Made by a program: the position numbers and the translations under genes. From an uncultured Chlorobiota bacterium (GTDB lineage Bacteria; Bacteroidota; Bacteroidia; Bacteroidales; JAADGE01): 23,959 nucleotides of DNA. Below, piece by piece: positions 1 to 8,428 of this stretch. Below the pieces are notes generated by a model. It had not been told where the DNA came from. It saw nothing but the letters and a program-made list of their open reading frames with translations, and made no database searches. How positions within the stretch are numbered: the first letter of the stretch is position 1; the number at the start of each line of letters is the position of its first letter. The stretch is from positions 1 to 23,959 of the forward strand of contig CAMZKI010000235.1 of assembly GCA_947311125.1 (NCBI GenBank), written 5' to 3'.

Positions 1-186
1 ATCCTGATATTATATGTTTTTTTATCCGAAAAAACTCTGTGTAAAAATATTGATATTATATTTATTGAAACAGAAAACAATTTAATAAACAAAAAAGATA
101 TAGAAACCGTCGTTTTCTCCGAATATAAAAATCTGCTTGGCTCACCTGTCGACAATGTAAATCTCGAAAAACTCGAAAAAAAATAG
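1..186 (+). CDS. ftsQ: FtsQ, N-terminal part (partial, ends at a frame break)
   Basis: The reading is open from base 1 in frame 1 and starts inside the gene, with the end of a membrane segment (ILILYVFL) followed by a POTRA-like stretch that ends LEKLEKK and the stop TAG at 184-186. FtsQ is a bitopic inner-membrane divisome protein whose periplasmic POTRA and beta domains link FtsK to FtsB/FtsL. The end of this fragment should run straight into IEMIPAVKNAEVF, the usual second half of the POTRA domain, and that sequence is present immediately downstream in the -1 frame. The gene therefore looks like one ftsQ with a single frame break in the A8 run at 176-183. The position directly before ftsA and ftsZ supports the identity. 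What is unclear is whether the break is real, recoded or a sequencing error. Confidence 0.8.
   Translation: MLILYVFLSEKTLCKNIDIIFIETENNLINKKDIETVVFSEYKNLLGSPVDNVNLEKLEKK
177..183 (+). other. A AAA AAA slippery heptamer before TAG in ftsQ
   Basis: In the upstream frame the codons are GAA AAA AAA TAG, giving the X XXY YYZ heptamer A AAA AAA directly before a stop codon. A -1 shift here continues into ATA GAG ATG, which gives exactly the FtsQ continuation LEKK-IEM. RNA polymerase slippage adding one A to the A8 run (176-183) would give the same product. A one-base homopolymer error in the sequence would look identical. No strong downstream hairpin was seen. Confidence 0.5.
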
Positions 187-188
187 AG

Positions 189-716
189 ATGATACCGGCA
201 GTTAAAAATGCAGAAGTATTTAAAAAAATAAACGGTGTTCTCGGTATTACAATTGAACAAAGAACTCCGGTTCTGAAAGTTCTTCCCGAAAAAACCAAAG
301 GCTTCTATATTGATGAAAACGGAGAACTTATGCCGCTTTCAAAAAAAGGAACAGTAAGAGTTTTAACAGCAACGGGAAATATCAAATACAAATATAAAGG
401 AGAAAAAATATCAGTTCTGAAAGATTCTTCCGTAACACAAACTGTTAAAGACTTATATCTTTTGGCAAAATATCTAAACAATGACAACTTTTTCAAAAGC
501 CAGGCAGAACAAATATACGTAAAAAGAAATAACGAATACGAACTTGTGCCGCTGGCAGGGAATCATATCGTATTGCTCGGCGATATATTCAATTACCGAA
601 AAAAGTTGAAATACCTGAAATATTTTTATACAAATACGCTGAACAAAGAAGGCTGGCAAAAATACAAATACATAAATTTAAAATTTAAAAATCAAATAGT
701 TTGCACAAAAAGATAA
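189..716 (+). CDS. ftsQ: FtsQ, C-terminal part (POTRA end plus beta domain)
   Basis: The first ATG in this frame is at 189, but similarity to FtsQ already begins at codon ATA 183-185 (IEMIPAVKNAEVF), so the ATG is probably an internal methionine. The first 30 residues have the POTRA closing pattern (AVKNAEVFKKINGVLGI, then IEQRTPVLKV), followed by the beta domain (FYIDENGELMPLS) and an NIKYKYKGEK-type region. Length (175 aa plus about 62 upstream) fits a whole FtsQ of normal size. It ends 32 nt before ftsA. If the frame break at 176-183 is genuine and not recoded, this part would lack the membrane anchor and would not work as FtsQ; since ftsQ is usually essential, recoding or a sequence error is more likely. 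Confidence 0.85.
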   Translation: MIPAVKNAEVFKKINGVLGITIEQRTPVLKVLPEKTKGFYIDENGELMPLSKKGTVRVLTATGNIKYKYKGEKISVLKDSSVTQTVKDLYLLAKYLNNDNFFKSQAEQIYVKRNNEYELVPLAGNHIVLLGDIFNYRKKLKYLKYFYTNTLNKEGWQKYKYINLKFKNQIVCTKR

Positions 717-748
717 TTAAGATATTAATTTTAAAATAACTTACTGCC

Positions 749-2065
749 ATGAGAGAAATTATTACCGCCGTTGATATCGGAACAACAAAAATCGTAGCAC
801 TTGCCGGAGAAAGAAACGAATCCGGACAAATCAGAATAATAACAAAAGGAACCGTCCCTACCCCTCCCAAAAGCGTAAAAAGAGGAGTTGTTCTGAATAT
901 AGAAACAACTTCAAATGCAATAAAAGAAGCAATAAACATTGCCGAAAAAGAAACAGACATTAAATTCAAAGAAGTTTTCGTCGGTATTGCCGGACGGCAT
1001 ATAAAAAGTATCCAAAACAGCCACAACATCTACATCAAAAACGAAGAACACCTCATAAAACAAGAAGATGTTGACAGGCTAACTTACGAAATAAAAAACA
1101 TAAGTCTTGAATCAGGACAAGAAATAATTGACGTAATCCCTCTCGATTTCAAAGTCGACTCAGAAACCGGAGTTACTCAGCCTGTAGGAATGCACGGAAA
1201 AAATCTTACGGGAAACTACCATATAATAATCGGCGAAAAAACATCGGCAAAAAACATAAAGCGATGCTTAGAGATAATAAACATTAAGCCCAAAACCCTG
1301 TATTTAGAGCCTATAGCCTCTGCAGAAGCCGTTCTTACGGAAGAAGAAAAAGAAGCCGGCGTAGCGTTAGTTGACATAGGCGGCGGCACAACGGATATTG
1401 CCGTTTTTTATGAAGGAATTTTAAGGCATACTGCCGTTATTCCTTTCGGAGGAAACGTTATAACAAACGATATTAAAGAAGCATACAAAATCCTTAATAA
1501 ACATGCCGAAAAGCTAAAAAACGAATGCGGCACGGCATTAAGCGAATTTGCGGAAAAAGACAGCGTAGCTGTTATTCCGGGTATCAACGGCAGAGAACAA
1601 AAAGAAATAGACCTTGAGGGACTCTCTAAAATAATTCAGGCTCGAATGGAAGAAATAATCGAAATTATTAACTTCGAATTAATAAATTCAGGATACAGAA
1701 ATAAATTAGCAGCGGGAATTGCATTAACCGGAGGCGGCTCTTTACTCGAAAACCTGCCTCAGCTTATGAAATATAAAACAGGGCTTGACGTAAAAATCTC
1801 AAAACCGTCAGACAATATTTCTTCCGGAGGGGCAAGAGTAAACAGCCCCAAACTGTCAACTGCCGTAGGTCTGATAATGCTCGGTTTTGAAAATGCCGGA
1901 ACCTTCGACTTCACACTGAAAAAAGATAAAAAGAGGAAAAATAAAGATAAACAAAAAGCAAACACAACAAACGGTATTAAATCTTTTCTCGGAAATGTAA
2001 CCGGAATTGTAAAACAAAAAACCATCGAATTTTTTAACGAAGAAGATACAGAATTTGAAAACTGA
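749..2065 (+). CDS. ftsA: Cell division protein FtsA (actin-like)
   Basis: FtsA is the actin-like ATPase that ties FtsZ filaments to the inner face of the membrane and recruits the late divisome. The actin-fold motifs are in order: phosphate-1 DIGTTK at residues 9-14, the FtsA-specific 1C region around 80-160 (VGIAGRHIKSI), phosphate-2 DIGGGTTD at 209-216, and the adenosine motif ALTGGG at 325-330. After the core (about residue 385) comes a Lys-rich linker and a last segment (GIKSFLGNVTGIVK onward) that can form the amphipathic membrane-targeting helix. Length 438 aa is normal. It lies 32 nt after ftsQ and 37 nt before ftsZ in the standard order, so the three are most likely one operon. The start has no clear Shine-Dalgarno sequence, as usual in this phylum. 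Confidence 0.97.
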   Translation: MREIITAVDIGTTKIVALAGERNESGQIRIITKGTVPTPPKSVKRGVVLNIETTSNAIKEAINIAEKETDIKFKEVFVGIAGRHIKSIQNSHNIYIKNEEHLIKQEDVDRLTYEIKNISLESGQEIIDVIPLDFKVDSETGVTQPVGMHGKNLTGNYHIIIGEKTSAKNIKRCLEIINIKPKTLYLEPIASAEAVLTEEEKEAGVALVDIGGGTTDIAVFYEGILRHTAVIPFGGNVITNDIKEAYKILNKHAEKLKNECGTALSEFAEKDSVAVIPGINGREQKEIDLEGLSKIIQARMEEIIEIINFELINSGYRNKLAAGIALTGGGSLLENLPQLMKYKTGLDVKISKPSDNISSGGARVNSPKLSTAVGLIMLGFENAGTFDFTLKKDKKRKNKDKQKANTTNGIKSFLGNVTGIVKQKTIEFFNEEDTEFEN

Positions 2066-2102
2066 AAAATTCAAGATTTTAATCAATTAAAATATAATAA
2101 TT

Positions 2103-3560
2103 ATGGACGACTTATTAGATTTCACCCTGCCCGTAAATTATCAAAGTATAATAAAAGTTATAGGCGTCGGAGGAGGAGGCAGCAACGCCGTTAACTATAT
2201 GTATAACAAAGGTATCACCGGTGTTGATTTTATAATTGCAAATACCGATGTTCAAGCTCTGAAAAAAAGCCCCGTAAAGAAAAAAATACAGCTCGGAAGA
2301 ACCCTTACCGAAGGTCTCGGTGCCGGAAACAAACCCGAAAAAGGAAGAGAAGCCGCAATAGAAAATATAGAGGATGTAAAAGAAATACTTGCCGAAGGCA
2401 CAAAAATGGTTTTCATAACTGCCGGAATGGGCGGAGGAACCGGCACGGGGGCAGCACCTGTTATTGCCGAAACTGCAAAAGAAATGGGTATTCTTACCGT
2501 AGGAATAGTTACAATCCCGTTTCGCTACGAAGGGAAAAAACGCATTAACAGTGCAATAGAAGGAATTACCCTTATGGAACAGCACGTTGATGCTCTTTTG
2601 ATTATAAATAACGAAAAAATAAGAGAAATATACGGAGATTTGCCTGTTTCAAAAGCTCTCGGAAAAGCCGATGAAGTGCTGACAGTCGCAGCAAAAGGAA
2701 TTGCAGAAATAATCACTGTCGAAGGACTCGTAAACGTCGACTTTGCCGATGTTGAAACCGTAATGCGAAACAGCGGAGTCGCAATTATGGGAACAGGAGA
2801 AGGAAGCGGTGAAAACAGAGCCGAAATAGCCGTAAAAGCAGCATTAAACTCGCCACTGCTTGACAATACCGACATCAAAGGAGCCAAAAATATACTCGTA
2901 AATATAGTATCCGGAGAAAAAGAGGCTACTGCTGATGAATTAAGTTACATAAACGAATTTGTTCAGGAAATGGCAGGAAACAACAAAGCCGAATATAATG
3001 CCGATTTAATTTGGGGAAACAGTACTAACGAAGCTATGGGAGAAAAACTATCCGTAACAATTATTGCCACCGGCTTTAAAACTCGTGATTTGCCCGAGAT
3101 ATTCTCTGCTCACGTCAATATAGAAAAAGAAAAAAACAAGCAAGAAAAGACGAATAAAAAAAATATCATAATAATAAATGACAGCGAAATAAAGCCTGAA
3201 TACTATGAAGAAAAACAAAATCTGACAGCTCCCGAATTTGAAATAAAAAACACACCTCCGAAAAAAAATAAAAAAATCACGGACGAAATAACCGTTAAAA
3301 AAATCTCAAAAGATACCGGAGCAAATAAAAATACAGCATCCGAAAAACTTCAGCCAAGCATAACTAAGCAAAAACTTTCCGACTATATGGCAAACGTAGA
3401 AGAACTTGAAAGCATTCCGGCATACAAAAGAAAAGGAATTATTCTTAAAACCGAAAATTCTGAAGAAACAGACTCTTTCTCTCGTGAAACACTTTCTGAT
3501 GCCGAAGGCGAAATAACAATCAAAAAAAACAACCCGTATTTGCACGATAAAGCAGATTAA
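2103..3560 (+). CDS. ftsZ: Cell division protein FtsZ (tubulin-like GTPase)
   Basis: FtsZ polymerises with GTP at mid-cell to form the Z ring. The first 330 residues are the tubulin-like core: the glycine-rich GVGGGGSNAV at 21-30, the tubulin signature GGGTGTG at 110-116, and the T7 synergy loop NVDFAD at 211-216 with the aspartates that complete the GTPase site of the next subunit. From about 345 to 425 is a charged Lys/Glu/Asn-rich linker. The tail has two blocks: a C-terminal-peptide-like ESIPAYKRKG at 436-445 and a second NPYLHDKAD at the very end. At 485 aa it is longer than E. coli FtsZ (383) because of this linker and tail. Cotranscribed with ftsA. Confidence 0.98.
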   Translation: MDDLLDFTLPVNYQSIIKVIGVGGGGSNAVNYMYNKGITGVDFIIANTDVQALKKSPVKKKIQLGRTLTEGLGAGNKPEKGREAAIENIEDVKEILAEGTKMVFITAGMGGGTGTGAAPVIAETAKEMGILTVGIVTIPFRYEGKKRINSAIEGITLMEQHVDALLIINNEKIREIYGDLPVSKALGKADEVLTVAAKGIAEIITVEGLVNVDFADVETVMRNSGVAIMGTGEGSGENRAEIAVKAALNSPLLDNTDIKGAKNILVNIVSGEKEATADELSYINEFVQEMAGNNKAEYNADLIWGNSTNEAMGEKLSVTIIATGFKTRDLPEIFSAHVNIEKEKNKQEKTNKKNIIIINDSEIKPEYYEEKQNLTAPEFEIKNTPPKKNKKITDEITVKKISKDTGANKNTASEKLQPSITKQKLSDYMANVEELESIPAYKRKGIILKTENSEETDSFSRETLSDAEGEITIKKNNPYLHDKAD

Positions 3561-3565
3561 AATAA

Positions 3566-3573
3566 TAACTTTG
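3566..3573 (+). promoter_or_regulatory. Possible -7 element before glpK
   Basis: TAACTTTG matches the Bacteroidota -7 consensus TAnnTTTG. A TTTG at 3539-3542, inside the end of ftsZ, could be the -33 element, but the 23-nt spacing is longer than the usual 19-20. It would allow glpK to be read independently of ftsZ. Confidence 0.35.
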
Positions 3574-3601
3574 TGAGTAACGAAACTTTTTATTCTTCTG
3601 T

Positions 3602-5089
3602 ATGGAAAAAAAATATATTCTTGCTTTAGACCAGGGAACAAGCAGTTCCAGAGCCGTCATTTTTGACAAAAAGCAAAATATTATCGGTATCGAACAACAA
3701 GAATTCAGACAGTTCTATCCTAAAACAGACCGAGTAGAACAAAATCCTCACGAAATTTGGGAGAGCCAGTTCTTAACTGCAAAAACTCTAATTACAAAAC
3801 TAAAAATAAAGCCTGAAGAAATAGCAGGTATAGGAATAACGAACCAACGAGAAACAACAATTGTTTGGGACAAATATACGGGAGAGCCCGTTTACAACGC
3901 AATTGTTTGGCAAGATAAACGGACAAGTGATATCTGCAACAAACTCAAAAACGGTATTAACGACACCTATGTAAAAGAAAATACCGGATTGCTGATTGAT
4001 GCCTATTTTTCGGCAACAAAAATAAATTGGATATTAAACAATGTCGAAGAAGCAAAAGAAAAAGCCGAAAAAGGAGACTTACTTTTCGGAACTGTGGATA
4101 CTTGGCTTATCTGGAAACTTTCCGGAGGGAAATTACACATTACCGACTATTCTAATGCCTCACGAACCTTACTTTTCAACATAAACACTCTTAAGTGGGA
4201 CAAAAACCTGTTAAAACTGTTTAACATTCCCGAAAAAATATTACCTAAAGTTCAAAATTCGAGCGAAATTTACGGAAGTACAACCAAAGAACTCTTCGGG
4301 GCAGAAATTCCGATAGCCGGAATTGCAGGAGACCAGCAAGCCGCACTGTTCGGACAACAATGCTTTGCCCCCGGCGAAGCAAAAAACACATACGGAACAG
4401 GTTGTTTTATGCTTTTGAATACAGGCGAAAAACCCGTAAAATCAAAATCCGGACTTCTTTCCACAATTGCCTGGGGTATAGGCAATAAAATAACTTATGC
4501 CCTGGAAGGCAGCGTGTTTATGGCAGGTGCTGCCGTAAAATGGCTTCGAGACGGAATAAAAATAATATCTTCGGCATCGGAAACAGAACAACACGTAAAA
4601 CAAACAACCGGCAACGAAGGCGTATATTTTGTCCCTGCATTTGCAGGCTTGGGTGCACCATATTGGGATGCAGAAGCTAAAGGAATTATAACCGGTTTAA
4701 CTCAAGGGGTTACGGAACATCACATAGTCAGAGCCACATTAGAATCTCTGGCATATCAGACAAAAGATATTTTAGATGCAATGACAGAAGACTCCGGAAT
4801 TAATTTAAAAGAGCTCAATGTTGACGGAGGTGCTTCGGTAAATAACTTTTTAATGCAGTTTCAGGCAGATATCCTTAATAAAAAAACCGTAAGACCGGAA
4901 ATTGTGGAAACCACTGCGGCAGGTGCAGCATTCCTTGCCGGCTTAGCCGTAAATTTTTGGACTGAAAAAGAATTGATTTCAGAAAGAAAAATTGACAAAA
5001 TTTTTACTCCTGAAATAAAAAAAGAAGACAGAGACAAATTATATAAAGGTTGGAAAACAGCCGTAAAACAATGTATGTTGCATGACTAA
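3602..5089 (+). CDS. glpK: Glycerol kinase (FGGY family)
   Basis: Glycerol kinase phosphorylates glycerol with ATP to sn-glycerol 3-phosphate, feeding lipid synthesis or glycolysis. The protein begins with the phosphate-binding [10 protein letters not shown] (8-17), as in E. coli GlpK. The glycerol ligands of the E. coli enzyme are all visible at equivalent places: R83 and E84 (NQRETT), W103 (IVWQDKR), Y135, catalytic D244 ([11 protein letters not shown]) and F269. The second-domain nucleotide motif [15 protein letters not shown] is present. Length 495 aa is standard for the family. No glpF or glpD is nearby. It follows ftsZ by 41 nt and overlaps the next gene, a permease, by 8 nt. With the complete substrate pocket, another FGGY sugar kinase is unlikely. 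Confidence 0.96.
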   Translation: MEKKYILALDQGTSSSRAVIFDKKQNIIGIEQQEFRQFYPKTDRVEQNPHEIWESQFLTAKTLITKLKIKPEEIAGIGITNQRETTIVWDKYTGEPVYNAIVWQDKRTSDICNKLKNGINDTYVKENTGLLIDAYFSATKINWILNNVEEAKEKAEKGDLLFGTVDTWLIWKLSGGKLHITDYSNASRTLLFNINTLKWDKNLLKLFNIPEKILPKVQNSSEIYGSTTKELFGAEIPIAGIAGDQQAALFGQQCFAPGEAKNTYGTGCFMLLNTGEKPVKSKSGLLSTIAWGIGNKITYALEGSVFMAGAAVKWLRDGIKIISSASETEQHVKQTTGNEGVYFVPAFAGLGAPYWDAEAKGIITGLTQGVTEHHIVRATLESLAYQTKDILDAMTEDSGINLKELNVDGGASVNNFLMQFQADILNKKTVRPEIVETTAAGAAFLAGLAVNFWTEKELISERKIDKIFTPEIKKEDRDKLYKGWKTAVKQCMLHD

Positions 5090-5963
5090 ACAAAAAAAAG
5101 CATACATATTTGCTCTTTCTGCAGTATTGCTGTGGTCAACCGTTGCCGTTTCTTTCAAAAAAGCTCTGCAATATGTTGATTTTTTACAACTGCTTCTGTT
5201 TGCATCATTTACCGCACTATTGATTTTTTTGTTTATAGCCTTTATCAATAAAACTGTTCATCAACTTTTTAAAATTAAAAAAAAAGATATTTTATCATCA
5301 GCATTCATTGGTTTTTTAAACCCTTTTCTGTATTACGTTGTTTTGTTTAAAGCATATTCTCTCCTGCCGGCACAAATCGCACAACCATTAAATTATCTTT
5401 GGCCGGCTGTTTTGGTTTTGCTTTCGGCACCTTTGCTCGGCGAAAAACTAAAATTAACGAGTATACTGTCTTTGCTTATCGGCTTTATCGGAGTTTATAT
5501 TATTTCAACAAGAGGAGATTTGTTCGGTTTTAAAATTGATAAACCTTTCGGAGTAGCATTAGCTGCCGGAAGTTCCGTTATTTGGGCTTTATCCTGGATT
5601 TTTAGTCAAAAAGACAAACGAAACGAACAAACAAAATTATTCTGGAACTTCCTCTTCGGATTTATATACATTCTTATTGCCGTTCTTATTTTTTCAGAAT
5701 TAAAGGTACCGGAAACAAACGGAATTTTTGCCGTTATCTATGTCGGATTTTTTGAAATGGGAATAACGTTCTTCCTATGGCTGAAAGCCTTACAACTGAC
5801 AGAAAGAAATGACAATATAAGTAATCTGATATTTATTTCGCCCTTTTTAGCTCTCTTTTTTATTCATATTATACTTAAAGAAGAAATTTTTTACACAACA
5901 TACATCGGACTTGTTTTAATCATATCGGGAATATTTATTCAAAGAATAAAAAAAGAATATTGA
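5082..5963 (+). CDS. DMT superfamily permease, EamA family
   Basis: A 293-residue, very hydrophobic protein with about ten membrane segments arranged as two repeats, typical of drug/metabolite transporters with two EamA domains. The first segment contains the usual [19 protein letters not shown] start and the first repeat closes with [20 protein letters not shown], the conserved Glu after the fourth helix of EamA domains; the second repeat closes with [19 protein letters not shown]. The substrate cannot be read from the sequence; relatives export amino acids, nucleobases or metabolites. The start ATG lies inside the end of glpK (ATGACTAA, 8-nt overlap) and its stop TGA overlaps the ruvC start by 3 bases, so the three genes are probably translationally coupled. 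Confidence 0.88.
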   Translation: MTKQKKAYIFALSAVLLWSTVAVSFKKALQYVDFLQLLLFASFTALLIFLFIAFINKTVHQLFKIKKKDILSSAFIGFLNPFLYYVVLFKAYSLLPAQIAQPLNYLWPAVLVLLSAPLLGEKLKLTSILSLLIGFIGVYIISTRGDLFGFKIDKPFGVALAAGSSVIWALSWIFSQKDKRNEQTKLFWNFLFGFIYILIAVLIFSELKVPETNGIFAVIYVGFFEMGITFFLWLKALQLTERNDNISNLIFISPFLALFFIHIILKEEIFYTTYIGLVLIISGIFIQRIKKEY

Positions 5964-6508
5964 AAAAAGAAAAATACATACTCGGCATAGATCCCGGAAC
6001 AATTTTTACCGGTTACGGAATTATTAAAATTACAGGAAAAACACCTTGCCTTGAAACTTTCGGATATATTGAGCTTTCAAAATTTGAAAATCCCTACGAC
6101 CGTTTGAAAAAAATTTACAAAAGAACAGTGCAACTTATTGAAACCTACCCGATTTCCGAATTTGCAATTGAAGCTCCTTTTTTCGGAAAAAATGTTCAGT
6201 CAATGCTGAAATTAGGACGAGCACAAGGAGTCGCTATTGCTGCTGCCTTATCAAAAAATTTAAACGTTTACGAATATTCGCCCCGTAAAATAAAACTTGC
6301 CGTAACCGGAAACGGAAATGCATCAAAAGAACAGGTTGCCGCCTTTTTAAAAAACACCCTAAAATTCGAAAACTTTCCCGCAAAACTTGATGCTACCGAC
6401 GGTCTGGCAGTTGCCGTGTGTCATCATTATCAAAATAATTATTCGGTTAAAGGTGCAGCAAAAAGCTGGAAAGAGTTTATAAATAAAAACCCCGGAAGGG
6501 TAAAATAA
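5960..6508 (+). CDS. ruvC: Holliday junction resolvase RuvC, TTG start
   Basis: RuvC is the dimeric endonuclease that cuts Holliday junctions made by RecA and moved by RuvAB. The four acidic catalytic residues of the RNase H-like fold are all present: D11 (GIDPGT), E71 (AIEAPFFGKN), D144 and D147 (LDATDGLA). Length 182 aa is normal. There is no ATG at the N terminus: the conserved IDPGT is preceded by only ten residues, and the codon in the right place is TTG at 5960, sharing TGA with the stop of the permease (TTGA). This arrangement suggests reinitiation or coupling and low, permease-linked expression. ruvA and ruvB are not in the window. Confidence 0.94.
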   Translation: MKKEKYILGIDPGTIFTGYGIIKITGKTPCLETFGYIELSKFENPYDRLKKIYKRTVQLIETYPISEFAIEAPFFGKNVQSMLKLGRAQGVAIAAALSKNLNVYEYSPRKIKLAVTGNGNASKEQVAAFLKNTLKFENFPAKLDATDGLAVAVCHHYQNNYSVKGAAKSWKEFINKNPGRVK

Positions 6509-6550
6509 ACCTGCACCCGTCGGGATATATTAAAATTTTTACTAAAATGC

Positions 6551-6582
6551 TTTGATTGTTAGTATATTAATTGTTATTTTTG
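6551..6582 (+). promoter_or_regulatory. Bacteroidota-type promoter for the SPOR protein
   Basis: TTTG at 6551-6554, 20 nt, and TATTTTTG at 6575-6582 match the phylum consensus -33 TTTG and -7 TAnnTTTG. Transcription would start near 6589-6591, giving a leader of about 70 nt before the ATG at 6660. Confidence 0.6.
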
Positions 6583-6659
6583 TATTAGAAATAATTTTAT
6601 TTATTGCCGGCAAAATAATTGCAGGTCAAAAACCGTAATATTTAATTAAACCGTAAATT

Positions 6660-7685
6660 ATGAAACTTATCAAAATCTTAACATTCGGACTTTTTTCTGT
6701 TTTTTTGTCAATACAGATAAACGCACAAAGCCTGTCCTACTCTCCGGCATCCTCTCTGTTATCTGCCGAGCAGTCTGCCGCACTTGAAAAAGCCGAAAAA
6801 TATATTAGCAAAGCCGAATCAAAAATAAGCAAAGCAGAGGCTGTTGAAAAAAAATACGAAAAGAAAAAAAAGAAAAAGAAAAAATACGAAAAGAAAATAT
6901 GGGAAGCTAAAAAATTTAGAATTCAGGCAGAAAAAGACTACCTGAGAGCCTATAAAGAAGCCTATGGTGTTTATTCCGATATTATTTTGAAATCAACATT
7001 TTATGATGACGGAGACGAATCTGAAGCAAAAGCCTTAAACGAAGATGCTCAATCATTATTAGATGATGCCGGAAAGAAAATGTCAAAATATAACAAAAAA
7101 ATCGGAGACAGTAAATACCTAAAAAAACTTTCTTCCTCAAAATTAAACAGTGCAATAAACAGTGCCGGCAGTATGAGAGAAGATGCCTTCTCCAAACAAA
7201 CTGAAGCTGTGGATATCGTTCTTAATCAAGGACGTAAAAAAGAATATGACGAAAAAGACAATAAAGCATGGGCTGCAGCTCAAAGTATTAATACTATAGC
7301 ATCATATCAAGATTATATTGACAACTTTCCTTCCGGAAAATTTATAAGCAGGGCACGACAAATGATAAAACAATTACAAGCTGAACAAAAGAAAAAAAAT
7401 AAGCCTGTAATAAAATCAGACTATACTTTTAAAATTCAAATTGCAGCATCACGCACGCCTTTGCCGAAATATGAACTTGCCGCAAAATATTCAAATACTT
7501 CCGAAATAGAGCAAGAATACTCAGGAGGTTTTTATAAATACAGAGTAAAATCATTTTCTGCATATTCGCAAGCTGCAGCATTCAGAGACAGATTGATGAG
7601 AACTTCCGTTCCTGATGCATTTATAGTTGTGTATGATAAAAACGGTAATCAACTGGAAGTAACAGACGAGATGAAGCAAAATTAA
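6660..7685 (+). CDS. Secreted Lys-rich coiled-coil protein with C-terminal SPOR-like domain
   Basis: Not a named family I recognise. Residues 1-22 form a signal peptide (hydrophobic core FGLFSVFLSIQI, then NAQ), so the protein is probably periplasmic. Residues 38-150 are Ala/Lys/Glu-rich and helical, with eight lysines in a row at 68-75 flanked by two KKYEKK copies. Around 205-240 is a pattern common in TPR-like cell-envelope proteins (NTIASYQDYIDNFPSGKF). Residues 254-326 look like a SPOR domain: FKIQIAAS at the start, FYKYRVKSF in the middle, FRDRL helix, and DAFIVVY as the last strand. SPOR domains bind denuded peptidoglycan at the division site, which fits the nearby ftsQAZ genes but does not prove a division role. 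It has its own promoter and a terminator right after it. Confidence 0.75.
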   Translation: MKLIKILTFGLFSVFLSIQINAQSLSYSPASSLLSAEQSAALEKAEKYISKAESKISKAEAVEKKYEKKKKKKKKYEKKIWEAKKFRIQAEKDYLRAYKEAYGVYSDIILKSTFYDDGDESEAKALNEDAQSLLDDAGKKMSKYNKKIGDSKYLKKLSSSKLNSAINSAGSMREDAFSKQTEAVDIVLNQGRKKEYDEKDNKAWAAAQSINTIASYQDYIDNFPSGKFISRARQMIKQLQAEQKKKNKPVIKSDYTFKIQIAASRTPLPKYELAAKYSNTSEIEQEYSGGFYKYRVKSFSAYSQAAAFRDRLMRTSVPDAFIVVYDKNGNQLEVTDEMKQN

Positions 7686-7705
7686 TATACGAAATAAACT
7701 GCTTT

Positions 7706-7736
7706 AAGACTGTCTTTTTTCAGGCAGTCTTTTTTA
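7706..7736 (+). terminator. Rho-independent terminator after the SPOR protein
   Basis: AAGACTGTC (7706-7714) pairs with GGCAGTCTT (7723-7731) in a 9-bp stem with one G-T pair and an 8-base loop, followed by a run of T. It separates the SPOR-protein gene from the sulfotransferase. Confidence 0.85.
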
Positions 7737-7743
7737 TTCCTTA

Positions 7744-8400
7744 ATGTTAAATATGAAAAAAAATAAAATAATCGGTATCGGATTTCATAAAACAGGAACC
7801 ACAACCTTAGGTAACGCTCTCAAAATACTCGGCTATAAAGTTAAAGGCGTTACCCCGAGAATGATTATTCCCGTTGTCAGCGGAAAAACACATAAAGCCC
7901 TTAATTATGCCGAAAAATACGATGCATTGGAGGACGTACCTTGGTGCATTTTATATAAAGAACTATACCGACGCTTTCCGGAAAGTAAATTTATATTAAC
8001 AATAAGAGATGAAGAAAGCTGGTTTAAAAGTGCGAAAAAACAATTCGGTAACTATATCAGACCTCAAAATGAATGGATTTACGGAAGAGGAAACGGTTTA
8101 TTCAAAGATAAAGAATTGGCAATTACACGTTATCGAAAACATAATAAAGACGTAACGGAATATTTTAAAGATAAGCCGAATAAATTGTTAATTATGAATT
8201 TTTCTGAAGGTGACGGATGGGGAAAATTATGCACGTTTTTGGGTAAAGACATACCGAATATACCATTTCCTCATTCAAATAAAACATCGGATAAATCCGG
8301 TAAAAATTCTTTTAAAGAAAAATTTAAAACTTTCAGAAGAGTAGTTAAGAACACCGTTAAAGTCAAATATGCAGACATAATGGGATATTGGAATAACTAA
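7744..8400 (+). CDS. Sulfotransferase family protein (PAPS-dependent type)
   Basis: The N terminus carries GFHKTGTTTL (residues 13-22), the 5'-phosphosulfate-binding loop of PAPS sulfotransferases, and residues 81-97 (SKFILTIRDEESWFKSA) match the 3'-phosphate-binding strand, with R88 and S92 as the expected contacts. The size, 218 aa, fits the compact Sulfotransfer_4-like family. The acceptor cannot be told: candidates are surface glycans, lipids or small molecules. The gene starts eight bases after a terminator, with no clear promoter of its own, and runs into rarA. The start could also be the second methionine at 7753 (MKKNKIIGIGFHK), closer to the glycine-rich loop. The C-terminal 40 residues are very basic. 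No sulfate-activation genes are visible nearby. Confidence 0.8.
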   Translation: MLNMKKNKIIGIGFHKTGTTTLGNALKILGYKVKGVTPRMIIPVVSGKTHKALNYAEKYDALEDVPWCILYKELYRRFPESKFILTIRDEESWFKSAKKQFGNYIRPQNEWIYGRGNGLFKDKELAITRYRKHNKDVTEYFKDKPNKLLIMNFSEGDGWGKLCTFLGKDIPNIPFPHSNKTSDKSGKNSFKEKFKTFRRVVKNTVKVKYADIMGYWNN

Positions 8401-8428
8401 AAAAGATAAAACTATCGGACAATTACCG

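Noticed and set aside
2115..2585. Long antisense open frame across ftsZ (156 codons)
   Set aside because: Opposite to the strongly conserved FtsZ core; the Phe/Cys/Ser-rich composition is that of antisense codons of an AT-rich gene, and no family is recognisable.
6509..6550. CCCGTCGGG inverted repeat after ruvC as a terminator
   Set aside because: Only a 3-bp stem, with the T-run more than 15 nt away.
6552..6638. TTG-started 28-codon frame for a hydrophobic peptide (LIVIFVLEIILFIAG) before the SPOR gene
   Set aside because: It overlaps the predicted -33 and -7 elements, so it would lie upstream of the transcript; hydrophobic composition is expected in AT-rich DNA.
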